Numbered from the stretch's first letter, positions 23,471 through 37,465 are shown. The stretch: 64,000 nt of DNA from Cymbidium sinense (GCA_021442155.1 CM038221.1:46571648-46635647); one strand, 5' to 3'. The notes: a model not told the origin generated them from the sequence alone. Program-made: numbers and translations.

Positions 23471-26400
23471 GTAATCTCCAAAAACCCGTAGCTAGCCTTA
23501 GGATTTCTTATTTTTTTGATGACTTTCATGCAATTTTAGGATTTTTCCTTAGAAATCTCTTGCATTCTTTATTTTATACAATAATAATATGAAATATAAG
23601 TTTTTTGGTGCGAATTTCCATGAAAATGAGCCCATTAAGATGAAATTTTGCTTAGATTTCACATTTTTTCCATGGTTTACCGTTCTGCCAGCCGTGATGC
23701 ACATCAGCAGTCCGATCCTACAATTCGCAAGATTGGACGGTTTATATCATGCATTGATCTTGCATTTCAGCCCGTCAGATCCTACGGATTAGATCCAGAC
23801 CATCCGATCCATGATCGGATGGCTCAAATCACGTGCCGATCACGCATTTCTGCCATCGGATCCCGCATATTGGATCTTGAGCGTCTGACCAGTGATCAGA
23901 CGGTCAGATCTAATCCACACTTCCTTATCCTATTCAACCATTTTCTAGCTCACTCACTACGTTAGTGCTATGCGGTCCAATCACGCGGCGCCGCGTGGCA
24001 CCACGTGTCACGCGGAATCCCACATCCAATTGTGTGGCGCCGCGTTGCCCCATTGGCCCTGCACGTAGTTTTGACTGGGCTAAGTGAAAAAATTCAGATT
24101 TTCTAATTTTAAAGATTATTTAAAACATGTAAAAATTCAAAAAATTCTTAGAAAATAAAGTACTTAACTAAAAATTTCATATAAGGGCTTGTGGGATTTG
24201 TCTTTTTGAGAGGAATCCAACAAACTCAAAATTCCCAAAATTTACTAGATATTTTGAGCTTAATTTGAGTTTTAGTAAAAATTAAATTTCATTAATTAAA
24301 CCAAAAATATACATTATATTAAGTTAAAATTTTTATGTATTGAAATTGAAGTTAAAATACAGCTACTATAAATAGTTCAAGTCCAAATTCTAAAGTTCTA
24401 ATGGTAAAAATAAATTAATGGACTTTGTAAAAATCATGAAAAATCACTTAAATCAAATGATACTTTGAAAAATCATAACAAATCATAGAGAAATCATAAA
24501 AATACAAATAAATACTTATTTTAAAGGTATTTTGGAGGAGATTAAATTAAAAGTAATTCTAATTAATTTTAAATAGTAATTAAAGCTTAAGCTTAATTTG
24601 GGTTTAACTGAAAACTTAGTTAGCTAAATTAATCCCTCATTACCTAAGTAATAAATTTTAAACTTTTTGAGATTGATTAATGGGACGACCTCTGCCTCCC
24701 ATAATTTTCTTGGGTTTTATAGCTTGGTTAATTTGGGAAATTAGTTGCCTTAGCCTTAATTACTTTCTTAATTAATTAGGTGATTGATTAGCATGCTAAT
24801 TAGAAAGGAAACTATTAATTAATCTTATTAATTATTGTGGAATAGTGAATGGCAATTGGAAATGTGATTGGGACCTCTTTCCCATTTTTTTCCCTAAGTT
24901 CAATTCACTTGAATTGAAACTAATTAATTTAGGACTAATTGATTGTTTGAATCATTAATTAAAAATGGCTTAATTATTCAAATTAAAACCATAATCACTC
25001 CATAACTCATCTAATTAAGTTTCTTGGATAGATTTTTAGGTGTTTAATAACTTAAATCTATATAAGGAAATTATGGCTAACCTAAATATGTGCAGAAGCC
25101 ATAAAAGTACTTAATTAAGTTCCTTAACCCAATTAATTATTAATTATGAGTTAATTTCATTAGGCCCTTTCATTTCTTAGGATCTTTTCAAGTTATTTTT
25201 CATGCATATCATGTTGGCTCATAATTAATTGGTTAATTACTTTAAGATAACATAGGCAAGGGTTAATTAATTGATTTAATTCATATCATTACTTAATTAA
25301 TCCATAAAATTCCCCTAATTATTTTCATTGAACCAAATTAATTAACAAACATGGGAATGGGTTAGGTGCAGTAAATGATTGAATCTCATCTCTAAATTAA
25401 ATCAAACATCCAAAAATAATTTAATAAGAAGTTTTGGTTTATTTTAAATAAGCTTATTTATTATGATTGTCCTTACGAATTAGTTAGATTGAATCAAATT
25501 ACATGCTTATGTCTCTTTATTTCTTTCTAATAATGTTAAAATGTTGCATGCCACTTGATTCATGCATTCATTTCTTTAAAAAAATCAATTAAAAATAAAT
25601 GATTTTCTTTATGTCAAGTTGCATGTGTTGTCTTAATTAAAAATATGTGTGACTATTATCACTATTAACTTGCAAATATATTTTCAAAAGCTTTTTAATG
25701 AATAATAACATATACACATTGTGACTTTAGTTATATATACATAGGAGGTGCATGTGAATATAAGGCTAGTGTATGAAGTGATGTTCTTTCTTATATTCAT
25801 ATGTTGATTTTCATCAGTAATAATGTTAGTGGGTATATTAGTCTGGACATCCCAGGGATGCACGACTTTAAGTAGCCCTAAGGAGTTTCCTAACTCACTC
25901 CCTTCGTGTGAAACAATGGCGATGTAGCTACTTGATTTCATTCGTATTCATTTTAACATTAGAATTTAGATAGAGCTGTAATTCATTCACATAAATAAAT
26001 CAATTAAATCAAACTCTACTTTTGCATAGTTTTCTATTCTTATAGTTGTTTATATATCCATATGTATTTAATAATAATGGGTATATTAGTTTGCACATTT
26101 CGGGGACACACGGCTTTAAGTAGCCCCAAGGAAGAGGTTCCTACCTTGTTCCCCTGGTGCAGAACAATGGTGACATACTTGCTTAAAACTTTTATTCATT
26201 TGAATGTGCATTTAACTAATAAATGGAAACCCCCTTTTTTCTATTAAAAATACATGCATTCATATTTTGTTCAAGTGGTTGGATTGATTAATCATATGAT
26301 TTAGAGCTCTTTTCTTATGCTTTTTTATAATTATTTTGATAGAGCTTTAAATTTAAATGACAAAATAATTCAACCAAGTGAAAATCAATTCTAAATACAT

Positions 26401-27053
26401 TTGCTTACATTCATCATTTAAGTGTGCTAAGATATAAATTGCATACATAGTTATGTTTAGGACTTAATCATATGCATGCTACATATGATGGAAAGAAATG
26501 AACAAACATGTGTTGTGTGATAGTAATTAATTCCAATTAATCTTAAGAGGTCTTTCTTATTGAATGAGATCATTTAAAGTGAACCTGAACTTAAGATTAA
26601 TTAAAATATGTAATAAGCCATTTGCTAAAGAGAATTGATAAATTAATTGGCTTTAAATGTGATTTAAGGTAGGGATGAAAGAGAGTGATCCTCTCTTTAT
26701 AACACTTAGTTGTTAAGTTTAAATCAAATGAAACAAAAGAAAACATTAAGTAAAACTTACAAATCAATTTAACCACTTAAATTGAAACTACCATTCATAA
26801 TTAAATCTCTTCATACTTAGAAAATAATAACAAAGCCTAGTTAGGACATACCACACAAGCCTTAATACACACACCTTAGATTAAGTCACCACTTCTATAT
26901 TTATGTTAGGGCGGTGCATGGTTTGATGTATGTTTAGTTTTACGATGTATTACTTTAGACTGGATGTTAGGATGTGATTAGCCTAACCATATTTTCTATA
27001 AAAGATTGTGCTTATGAGGTGCTTAAAATAAATATAAATGCTCTTTTTTGTAG
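23471..27053 (+). other. Candidate intron within LTR G
   Basis: It is bounded by GGTGAG|GTAATC and a pyrimidine-rich CTCTTTTTTGTAG|GTTG. The same pair occurs in C (58481-61462), B (33862 down to 30427, -) and A (18782 down to 17221, -). The conservation of both ends in copies that differ greatly inside is the only evidence. Confidence 0.35.
25831..26200 (+). repeat. Two tandem copies of the GGCTTTAAGTAGCC repeat, LTR G
   Basis: Both start GGGTATATTAGT (25831 and 26079, period 248 bp) and run through a box with 'catcccagggatgcacgactttaagtagcc' similarity, ending in an AACAATGG box. LTRs D (about 10895) and C (about 60548) have one copy; LTR B has three (31260-31860). Confidence 0.8.
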
Positions 27054-30000
27054 GTTGTTTAACCCCTAAGCATAATCTAAGGTAGGACAGGTGGGCTTGG
27101 TTACCCATGTGTATGGTGCTAAGTCCAAATTATAAATATAATTGCTTGGATGGAATGTATATTTACCTAACCTCTATTCTGCAGGTGTAGTTAGATTTAC
27201 TCTTTCCATTTAAATGTAATTTTACAATTAAGAATTAGGATTAGTATTATGGGGGGATAAGGATAAGCATTGGTTAGAAGGATTTGTCCTAGGAGGCCAT
27301 GTGATGCCTTCAAAGTGGAGCAAATTAAATCAAATGGAGATATGAAGAAATGAAGGAAACATGAAGAATGAAGATGAAGATCCCCATAGCATGTATTCAT
27401 CCTTAATTGTAATTATTCTTTTATAATCCAAATTGTATAAGGGTAGAGCTTGGCTACCCATTTTTCTTTTCGAGTTGTATGATGGTACCCAATTATAAAA
27501 TTATTTAATGTTTTTTTTAGCTTGTGGATTAGAAATGGCATGCCTCTTCATAGTTTCTTTATGTTTGGTGTTTGTTATATGGCCTAGATGTGATTAGTCC
27601 CTTAGGGAAAAATAAAATTTCTACCCAACTACAACTCATAATTAAATTTCTAAATAACTCATAACCTCACATAAAGCCTAGGCATTAAATCAAGATAATT
27701 AAAAGATTTATCAACCCTTAGCTGAATGGTTGAATGCTTCACAACATGCATATCATATTATTTCTCTCTTGAAAAATAGGGGATTTCCCTCCTTGCACGA
27801 TAGGAGAATGCTTGACCTGTGAGCACATCCCTTGTGGTGGAAAATATCATTTTCTTGCTAATTTAGCTAATAATCTAATTTTATCATACATATAGGCATC
27901 AAAATCCCAAAGCCTTTGCCAAAATGAAGTGTCAAATACAAATACAATTTGAAAAGATTTGCATTAGGCTAGGTCATTACTCATACCACTCATGCTGTAG
28001 TCTCTTAAGGAGTGGGTTTAAGGACTGTAGTCTCTTTCTAAATAATAACATCCTAACTATCTTGCAAAACATAAGACTTTCATACATGATTTTAAAGTGT
28101 AGGAGGAGTTAGCTGGTTGCAACTCTAGGCGATTGTAAGCCCAGCAGTTGGGTGATTTATCCTCTCTTGTGGAGGTAAACCATATACCCATCATTGCTTA
28201 GATTTAGGATGTGCTTGTGGTTTGTACCAAAGCTCCCTAGATTTTGGATCCGAGGTAGTTGTTTCCCTCAAGCTACAAGCATAAATCCTCATCTCTTGGT
28301 ATTTTCATAATCTTTTGTTGTGAGATTATAAGTCCTAACTTTCTAATAAAATGTTAACTTTAATAAAATTAATCTCATTAATTTCAAATATATAAAGCCC
28401 AACCATAGGATAGTTTGGGATGCTCACTAGGTTTACTAGTATCATGAGCATCCCATACTCATCTCCTTTGGCTTTGATAATAAGTCTCTCCTTTTGATTT
28501 ATCCCACTTGATTTTTCAAACATAGTCAATTTATTGATAGTCCTATCTTTGAAATATTTGGAGACAATAATTGCTTACATTAATTAAGAGTATTCCTAAA
28601 GAACTCACCTTTCTTAGGATGTAATTAACTATGAGGGCTTGCCCCCATATGTAACTTTAGAACCTGGTTTAAATAAACCATACTTTATTCATCTATGTAA
28701 AATAGGAAAAAAATCTCTAGTATCTTCGAAGACCCACCATGCCTTAGGAGTCCTTATTAAGGTGATTAGGTCAATTGTAGGGTAGTGATTTCTATCTTTT
28801 GAGATAGTGCACTATTCCTTAATGTCGTGCCCGATCACCTTAATAAATAAACCCTCAGATCTACATGGTGTTCCCCATACACATAATAAAAAATAAACAC
28901 CACACCCCCATAGTTAATTACATCATAAAGAAGGTGATTTCCTTGGGAATACTCTTGATTAAAGTAGATAATTATTGTCTCCAAAGATTTCAAAGATAAG
29001 ACTATCAAAAAATTAGTTATATTTAGAAAATCAAATGAGATAGTTCAAAAGGAGTGGTTGGGCTTTATAAATTTGAAATTTAAGAGAATTATCTTATTTG
29101 AGTTAAAATTTTATTAGATGACTAGGGCTTAAAATCCACTAACACAAGGTTAGGGGAATGTCTAAGAGGTGAGAATTATGCTTGTAGCCCAAAGAAAATA
29201 ACAACCTCAGATTCTAAATCTAGGGAGCTTCAGCAAGAGCTAGAGCACAACCTAAATCTAAGCAAAAATGGGTATGTGGTTTATCTCCACAAGAATAGAT
29301 AAACCACTTGACTACTAGACTTATAACCGCATAGAGTTGTAGCCAACTAACTCCTCATACACTTTAAAATCATGTAAGCAAGTCATATGATTTTGCAAGA
29401 TAGTTAGGTTGTTATTACTTAGAAAGATACTAAAGTCCTTAAACCCACTCCCTAAGAGACTAGAGCATGAGTGGTATGAGCAATGACTTAGTCTAATGAA
29501 AATCTTTGCAATTTTTATTTGATTTTGACACTTCATTTTGATAAAGGCCAAGGATTTTGTATGCTTATATGCATGATGAAATTAGATTATTGACTAAATC
29601 AGCAATAAGGGGTGTTTTCCACCACAAGGGATGCCCTCATAGGTCAAACATTCTCCTATCGTGTAGGGATGGAAATCCCCTATTTTCAAGAGAGAAAGAA
29701 TATGCATGCATGATGTGAAACATACAACATTCAGCTAAGGGGGTTGCTAAAACTTTTAATTATCTTATTTAATGCCTAGGCTTTAATTATGATGTTATGA
29801 ATTATTAAAAATTATAGTTATGAGTTCTATTTGGGGTAAAAAATTTATTTTTTCTTAAGAGCCTAATCGGATCGAGGCCACACATTAAATCACCATTCTA
29901 AAGAAACTTTGAAGAGGCATGCCATTTATATTATGTAATTAAACATAACAAAAAATAATTTATAAATCTAGCATAAAAGAATAAAAGGTTGATGGGGTGG

Positions 30001-31259
30001 GGTACCGCTGTACAACCCAAAAAGAAATTAGGTAGCCGAGCTCTACTCTTATACAACCCGAAATATGAAAGAATAATTATAATTTAGAAATGATAAATGC
30101 TATGGGGGGTCTTCATTTCTTCATGTCTTCTTATCTCCTTTATTTCTTCATGTGATTTGATTTACTTCAAAGGCATCACAATGCCTCCCAAGACAAAGCC
30201 TTCTAGCCACTACTCATCCTAATCCCCCATAACATTCATCCTAATTCCTAATGTAAAATTACATAAGAAATAGAAAAGATAATTCTAACTACACTTGCAA
30301 AACAAGTGTTAGCTAAACACACCATACAACCCAAGTAGTTATATGAATAATTTGGACTTAGCACCCTACACATGGGTAACCAAGCCCACTTATCCTAATT
30401 TGAATTATGCTTATGGGTTAAACAACCTACAAAAGAGAGCATTTATATTTATTTTAAACACCCCTTAAGCACAATCTCCTACATAAAACATGATTAAGCT
30501 AATATCAACCTAACATCCAATCTACGAAGAAAATGCCCTAACATCCAGTCTAAAATAGTTTATGATAAAACCAAACGTACATCAAACTATGCACTGCCCT
30601 AACATAAAGCTAGAAGTGGTGACTTAGTCTAAAGTATGTGTATTAAGGCTTGCGTGGTATATTCTTAACTAGTCTTTGTTATGATTTTCTAAGTATGAGA
30701 GGATGTTTAATCATAAAAGGTCGGTTTCATTTTAAGTGGTTTAATTGATTTGAGAATTTTACTTAGTATTTTTTTTGTCTTATTTTATTAACACTTAGCA
30801 ACTAAGTGTTATAAAGAGAAGAAAAATAAAGGATTACTCTCTTTCATCCCACCTTAAGTCATTTCTAAAGCATATTAATTAATCAATTCTTTTAAGTGAA
30901 TGACTTATTATATGTTTTATTAATCCTAACTTTAGGTTTACTTTAAATAATCATATTCAATAATAGAGATATCTTAAGATTAATTGGAGTGAATTACTAC
31001 CACATAACACATGTCCATCCATTTCTTTCCATCATATGTAGCATGCATATCAGATTAAATCCTAAGTATACCTACACTTACAATATGTCTTAACACACTT
31101 AAATAATGGATGTAAGCATATACATTTGGAATTTAGATGTTTCATTTGATTGAATTATTTTATCATATTAGTTTAAAGCTCTATCTAAATTCTTATATAA
31201 AAATACATAGGAATGAAATTAAATAGGTACATGTCATTATTAACCAAAGAAGTGAGATA

Positions 31260-31860
31260 ATCAAATGATCTCCTTGAGGCTAGCTAAAGCCTCGTGTTCC
31301 CAGGATGTCCAAACTATATACCCATTGCATTCAAACATATATAAATTCATACACATGAACATAAGAAAGAAATCTTTAAGCCATATGATCAATTTATTCA
31401 ATCACTTGAACAAATATGAATGCATGTCCTTTTTTAAAATAGAAAGGGGATTTTCATTCATTAGCTAAATGTACATACAAGTGTATAAAAGTTTTAAGTG
31501 GATACTTTGCCATTGTTAAACTAGGGAAATAAGGTAAACAAATGACCTTCTTGGGGCTAACTAAAGCCTTGTATTCTCGGGATGTCCAGACTAGATATAC
31601 CCAATACTCTTAAATACACAGGAATGTACAAATAACTATAGGAATATAAATCATGCAAGAGTTATGTTTCTTTAAGTATTTATGCATATGGAAGAAAGTC
31701 TTATCTACATTCTAGTATTGAAGCATGTAAGAATGAAATCAAATAGAGTATGTGCCATTGTTAAACCAGGGAAGTGAGGTAATCAAATGATCTCCTTGCG
31801 GCTAACTAAAGCTTCATATTCCCGGGATGTCCGGACTATATACCCATTAACATTCTTACT
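31260..31860 (-). repeat. Three tandem copies of a 245-277-bp repeat, LTR B
   Basis: The marker GATGTCC lies at 31304, 31581 and 31826 on the + strand, each time after a ctaaagc-(c/t)t box and before tatACCCA. It corresponds to the single or double repeat of the other LTRs. Confidence 0.8.
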
Positions 31861-34800
31861 TACATAAATCAATACATGAATGAAATAAAAGAAACTCCAT
31901 TTAATTTACTTAAGCTATAATTAAATATATCTCCTATGTATTTATAACTAGTATTCATAGCATATGTAATCGTTCATTTATAAGTTTTTGAAAAAAGATT
32001 TGGATATAATAATGATAATAGCCACACATATATTAATTTAAATCAACACATGGAAGTTTGACATAAAGGAAATCATTTTATTTAATAGATTTTGAAAAAG
32101 ATGAATGCATGAATTAACTGACATGCAACATTTAATATGATTAGAAAGAAATAAAGGGACATAAGCACATAGTCTCATTCAAATCAATTAATACCTAAGG
32201 ATAATCATACTAAATAAGCTCATTTAAAATAAACCAAATTTTCTTAATGTCATTTTTAATCTAATGTTTGATTTGATTTAAGAAATATGAAATGAGGTTT
32301 GCTAATCCTAATCTCATTCCCCATGTGTGAGTTAATTTGATTTAATGAGAAGAAATTAGGTTGATTTTATTGGTTAATTTGGTTATGGCATGAATTAAAT
32401 CAATTAATTAAACCCTTACCTGTGTTACCTTAAGGAAATTAACTAAATGATTATGAGCCAATAGAATATGCAAATAAATGAAAAGTAAATAGCAATGATC
32501 CTATGACATGAAAGTGCAATTAGCTCATAATCATTACTTAAATTAAGATTAAGAAACTCACTTAATTACTTTTATGGTTTTCTCACACATGTGAGCTAAC
32601 CATAATTTCATTAACTCCATTAGGTTATTAAACACCTAAAGCTCTACTCATGGATCAATTAAGGGAAATAAGATACAATTACCCTTTTAATTAGGTTAAT
32701 CAAGTCATTAATCCATTAATCTATTACTCTTTACTTAATTACCAAATTTGATTAATTAACCTTTGAAATGAAATGGGCTTAAGGGGAAAGGTTGGGAAAG
32801 AGGTCCCAACCTAATTCCATAAGCTTCTCATTCAGTTAAGCATGATTTGATATGATTTGAGTTTCAATTTAACTAATTAAGTCATTAATTAATTAATCAA
32901 TCATTACTTAGCATTTTGGTTGAAAAAGAGAAGGAAACTTAGGGAAAGATTAGGAGGGACGTCCCAATCCAATTCTCTAAGTATCCCCACTATTCAACAG
33001 TGATTATGGGATCCAATTTGTTGATTAATTATTGCTCTTATGCTTAATCATCACTTAATTAAGTTAAAAGAGTAATTAAGACTTAAGCAATCAATTTTCC
33101 TAATTAATCAACTAATAAATTCCAAGAAAAATAGGGGAGACAGAGGTCATCCCCCTAAATATTCTTAGAAAGTTTGAAATTAATTGGTTAATTAATTATG
33201 AAGTAATTAGGCTAATTAAAATTTTAATTAAGCCATAATTAAGCCAAGGTTGCTATTCAAAATCATTTAAGAATAATTTTAATGGATTACCCTCTAAAAT
33301 ACCTTTAAAATGAGTCCAAGTTTATATTTTTTGGATTTTCCATAATTAGTTATGAATTATGGAATATTCAGAATTAAAAATACATTAAATAGGCATAATT
33401 AAGTCTAATCCCACCGGTGCCATGTGGCGTGCTGATGCATCACTGTTTCCACATGGCATCGTGGGATTGGCTATTTAAGTTGTCACATCTGCACGTTGAG
33501 TCAACCAGCGATGGACGTGGTATTGATCTTCATCGTTTGATCTCAGATTGGATGGCGTAAATCAATCTCGAGGTGTAAAGGGAGAAAATAAGGTGGATCT
33601 AATGCAATTTGATCAGAGCTATCCGTTCCAATCATATAGAATGGATGACCCATGATCCTTCTTTCTATGAGTGATGAACAATAGCATCTGTCAGCCATGG
33701 ATCATTCGATCTAAGCTCACCAAAGCTAGGATGAACTTAAAAATCAACCCACACCATCAGGGAACAAAATTGAACACATCCAATGATTAAGATCAACTCA
33801 CATGCAAATTTCTTTAAAAAACTCCAATAAAATTTTCTATTTCTATAGTTTTGAGGAATTACCTTGCCGGAGCTCAAGATCGATGATGAGATCGATGGAG
33901 GTAGCTTCATCTAGTAAAGACGATGCCTTTTTGAGGGGAAATCAATCCAATTCCCCTTGGTTCACTTGATGGATCAAGATCCATCATTTTGGGGCTTAGT
34001 GGTGATTGAAGTCCATCCTCCGGTGGATTGAGAGCTTAGGAAATGACTTAGGTAGCTTCGATGATGTGGAAAGTGTGTGTAAGAGGAATTTGATTGAGGT
34101 GGAAGAATGAGCATGCTTGGATTGGGATTAACCTCCCCTATTTTGGTTCCACATGAGAAGAGGGAATACCAAAGGAGAGAAGTTTGGGATGGCTCTAGGG
34201 ATTGTAGGGAGGTTCAAAATCATGCTAGAAGCTCTCACAATTCAAATTCATTCATTTCCCATTAGAATTGAGGGAGTATACCCTATCAGTTTGCTGAGTT
34301 GAACGGACAAGATTGCTTTCCATTTTTTGGCTGGCCAGCCACCGTCAGAGCACCGGAGTGGTCGCCATCAAGTCCACATGGCTCGATTTGGATGGAGGAA
34401 GGAGTGGGAGGTGGCTCAAGGCTTGATTTGGGCAGATTATCTTGGCTTAATCCCTTGAGTGTTCGGATTGTAAGGGACATGAGGCTCACCTCCTTTTGGT
34501 CCATGGCAAGTCCTACTCCCTTTAGAGTGGGTTAAGAGGTTTAGGGATTCCTCATTTGAAAGTTTGATGGCTTTCAAGTTGAAAGGAAGAGTGGACTTTG
34601 CCATTTTTGGCAAAATCCCACATGGGGGAGAGGATCCATGGAGGGTTTGCATTGGACTTGGCTCCAAATGCATTTGGGCTGATTTTAGATTGACCCATGA
34701 TGGGTTTGGGTCAGGTTTAGTCTGCCTCTAATGGGTCATGGGTTGGTTTGATGGGTTTTGGCTTCATTTGGTCAAATGGGTTAATATTGGGTCATGTTGG

Positions 34801-35400
34801 GTTGGGTTGACCAATTGGTCAAATTGGGTCAAACCAAGACTTGGGTTAGGTTCAAATAATGATTTGAAGAGTTTAGGTTCAAGTGATATCAATCAATTTG
34901 GCTAAGGTTTGATTTTAGCTCATTTGGATTCATATAGGTCAAATGGGCTAACTTGATCGCTTTTATCAAATTGGTCAAATTGGCTTGGGTTAGGTGTTGG
35001 TTCATGTTTAATTGGTCAATTAAAAATTATACACTTTAGTTTGAATCAATTTGGATTTAAATTGTATTTTGGCCAATTTGACCTTTTAGGTCAATTTGGG
35101 CTAGGTTGGGTCAAGTTGACCAATTGGTCAAATTAGGTTCAATTATGGCTTTAGTCAAGTTCAATAATCAATTTGGGATGAACTTGAGCCATTGATTGCA
35201 ATCATTATTTGACCCATTTTGGCCTTTTAGATAAATTTGGGTCAACTTGTGTTAAATGGCTAATTGAGTTTGGTTTGGCTCAATTGAGGGTCAAATCGTG
35301 TTCAAACATTGATTATGGGTTAGTGTGAATAAATGGTTTCATTCAATTTTGTTTTTGGTAAGTTTTGGCTAGTTTGGGTTTCATTTAGGCTGAGGGTTGA

Positions 35401-35449
35401 CTTGGTCAAATGACCAAGTTGACTTGGTCAAATGACCAAGTTGACTTGG
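35401..35449. repeat. 22-bp tandem repeat made of inverted W-box-like motifs, LTR B
   Basis: The unit at 35401-35422 is repeated exactly at 35423-35444. Each unit contains TTGGTCAAATGACCAA, a near-palindrome with TTGACC-like cores on both strands. Confidence 0.8.
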
Positions 35450-36376
35450 TTTGGCTTAATTCAAAGCAATTAATCACTCTAGGGTGATTGTTGAGCATGA
35501 TATGAGGCTTGGATGGACTTAGTTCAATCCAATTTGGGTTGTTTTGAAACTTGGCTCAAAAAATTCCTTTAGGCCACTTCGGACCAAGTGGACCTAAATG
35601 GGTCATTTAGCTTGGTTTTGGTTTGATTAAGGTTTAGTTGGATTTATATGTGTTTAAAATTGAAATATAAATCCAACTGTAATCAATTCTATGATAAGTT
35701 TTGGTTCATTTTGAAATTTTCAAGTTAGAAAGGTGAACTTGGGCTTGACTTGGGTTGATTCCAATTTGGCTAGATATTTGTAAGTTTCATTTATATTTGG
35801 GTGGTTGATTGAAGGAATGATTGATTCAAGAGAAAAGCCATTAGTTTTGGTTTGATTTGGGTAGGATTTGGCCAAGTTTAAGGAATTGGCTTAAAGGGCT
35901 TGAATTGGGTTTTGACTTAATTTTGGACTTGGTTTTGGTCATGTGAATTTATATTTAATTATATTTGTGAATATAAATGAATATATAAATAATTTATGAG
36001 AAAATCACTTGAGTTTGGAGTGATTTGGAAGCAAATTCGACTAAGCTAATGGAGGTAGGTCAAAAGGGCTTAAGTAGGAGATCATTTTAATTTGATTTAG
36101 TTTTGGTCATTTTAAGGTGTGTTTCATTTATATTTGTGAATATAAATGAAGAAATAATTTATTTATAAAGAAATAAATTGAGTTTGGGTTGATTTGCTTA
36201 AGATTTGGCTAAGATCATGGAGGTAGGTCCATAAGGCTTAAGAAGGGTTTTGATTGATTTGGATTTAGTTTGATTTAGTTTTGGCTATTGAGTATGGATT
36301 TAATTTATATTCATGAATATAAATGAAGGAATAATTTATTTATAAAGAAATCAATCAAGTTTGGGTTGATTTCGAT

Positions 36377-37465
36377 GGAGATTTGGCTAAGCCTATGAGA
36401 AGGTGTCATATGGCTTAGGAAGGAATTTTGGGACTTGGATTTGATTTTAGGATGGAATCATTTGCTTTGGATTCAAATTTGAATTTGGAATATGATGGAG
36501 GGATTGAATTGATCTTGGAGAAAATGAATTGAATTTGGAATTGAATTGAATGTAGCTAAGGCTAAGTACATAAGATAAAATCAAAGGTCTTAGAAAGGAT
36601 TTTGATTTAATTATGAGTTTTAATCATTTAGTTTGGAATTTAGATCTAGATTTAGTATTTGAATTTTAATTTATGGTTTGGTTTGAGAAGGAAAGCATGG
36701 TTTGGGTTTAGGCTATTGGATGGGCAAATCTCCCTAAATCCTTAAGGCATAACCTATCCATATGGCTAACCCTTCTATGTCTCTAGGCTTAGGTTAAGTG
36801 TCCACCTAATCACTAGAAGTGTCTTAGGACTAAAAGGCTCTTAGTGTCTATAAGAGTCCTAGATCTATGATGAGGAGGTTGAAGACTCACTCTAAAAGTG
36901 AGAGAAACACTTAGTTGGAGATTTGGCTAAGCTTATGAGAGTGGGTCATATGGCTTAGGAAGAAATTTTAGAACTTGGGTTTGATTTTGGGTTTCAATCA
37001 TTTAGAATTGAGTTTAGACTTGGATTTGATAAATGATTGAGAGATTGAATTGATCTTTGAAAAAATTAAATGAATTGGGATTGAATTGGACATGGCTAAG
37101 GTTAAGGCCATGGAATTCAATCATAAGGTTTATGGAGAATTTTGAGCTTGGATTTCATTTTGGGTTTCAATCATTTGGAATTTAGATTTGGATTTGGAAT
37201 ATGAATGGAATTTGATGTTTGGTTTGAGATTTGAATCTAGATTGGATTAGAGAAGGTCCATTTGGATTAGGTTTATGATATAGGGTGGATGATTCCTTTA
37301 AGTCTTAAGGCATGACTTAATCCTATGATTAACCCTTCTAAGTCTCTAGGTTTAGGTTAAGTGTCCACCTAATCACTAGAAATTTCTTGAGACTACATAA
37401 CTCTTAGTGTTTATAAGAGTCCTATATCTATGCTAAGGAGGTTGGAGACTCACTCTATAAGTGAA
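36377..37465 (-). repeat. 540-bp tandem duplication at the start of LTR B
   Basis: GGAGATTTGGCTAAGC starts at 36377 and again at 36917. Each copy continues through a tcataTGGCTTAGGAAG box, a CCACCTAATCACTAGAA box (sense reverse) and ends in GACTCACTCTA(T/A)AA. The copies have diverged, so the duplication is old. Other LTRs have one copy. Confidence 0.85.

Larger units (their letters stand above)
21081..28904 (+). mobile_element. Solo LTR G (+), complete, 7,824 bp
   Basis: It runs from TGTTGACCTCAC to AAACACCACA and is flanked by perfect 5-bp duplications, so it is a complete LTR without internal region, as produced by LTR-LTR recombination. It serves as the reference copy for the family. Visible parts: one AT-rich subrepeat (21645), TTGACC-rich part (21880-22740), donor-like AG|GTAATC (23471), CG-rich stretch with CACGTG (23980-24060), two tandem copies of the GACTTTAAGTAGCC repeat (25831 and 26079), acceptor-like TTTTTTGTAG|GTTG (27051-27053). 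The GC/TATA palindrome of other copies was not found here. No coding sequence was recognised. Confidence 0.9.

Noticed and set aside
23648..23965. 105-codon frame on the + strand in LTR G
   Set aside because: Chance frame in the GC-richer part of the LTR, absent from the homologous parts of D, E and C.
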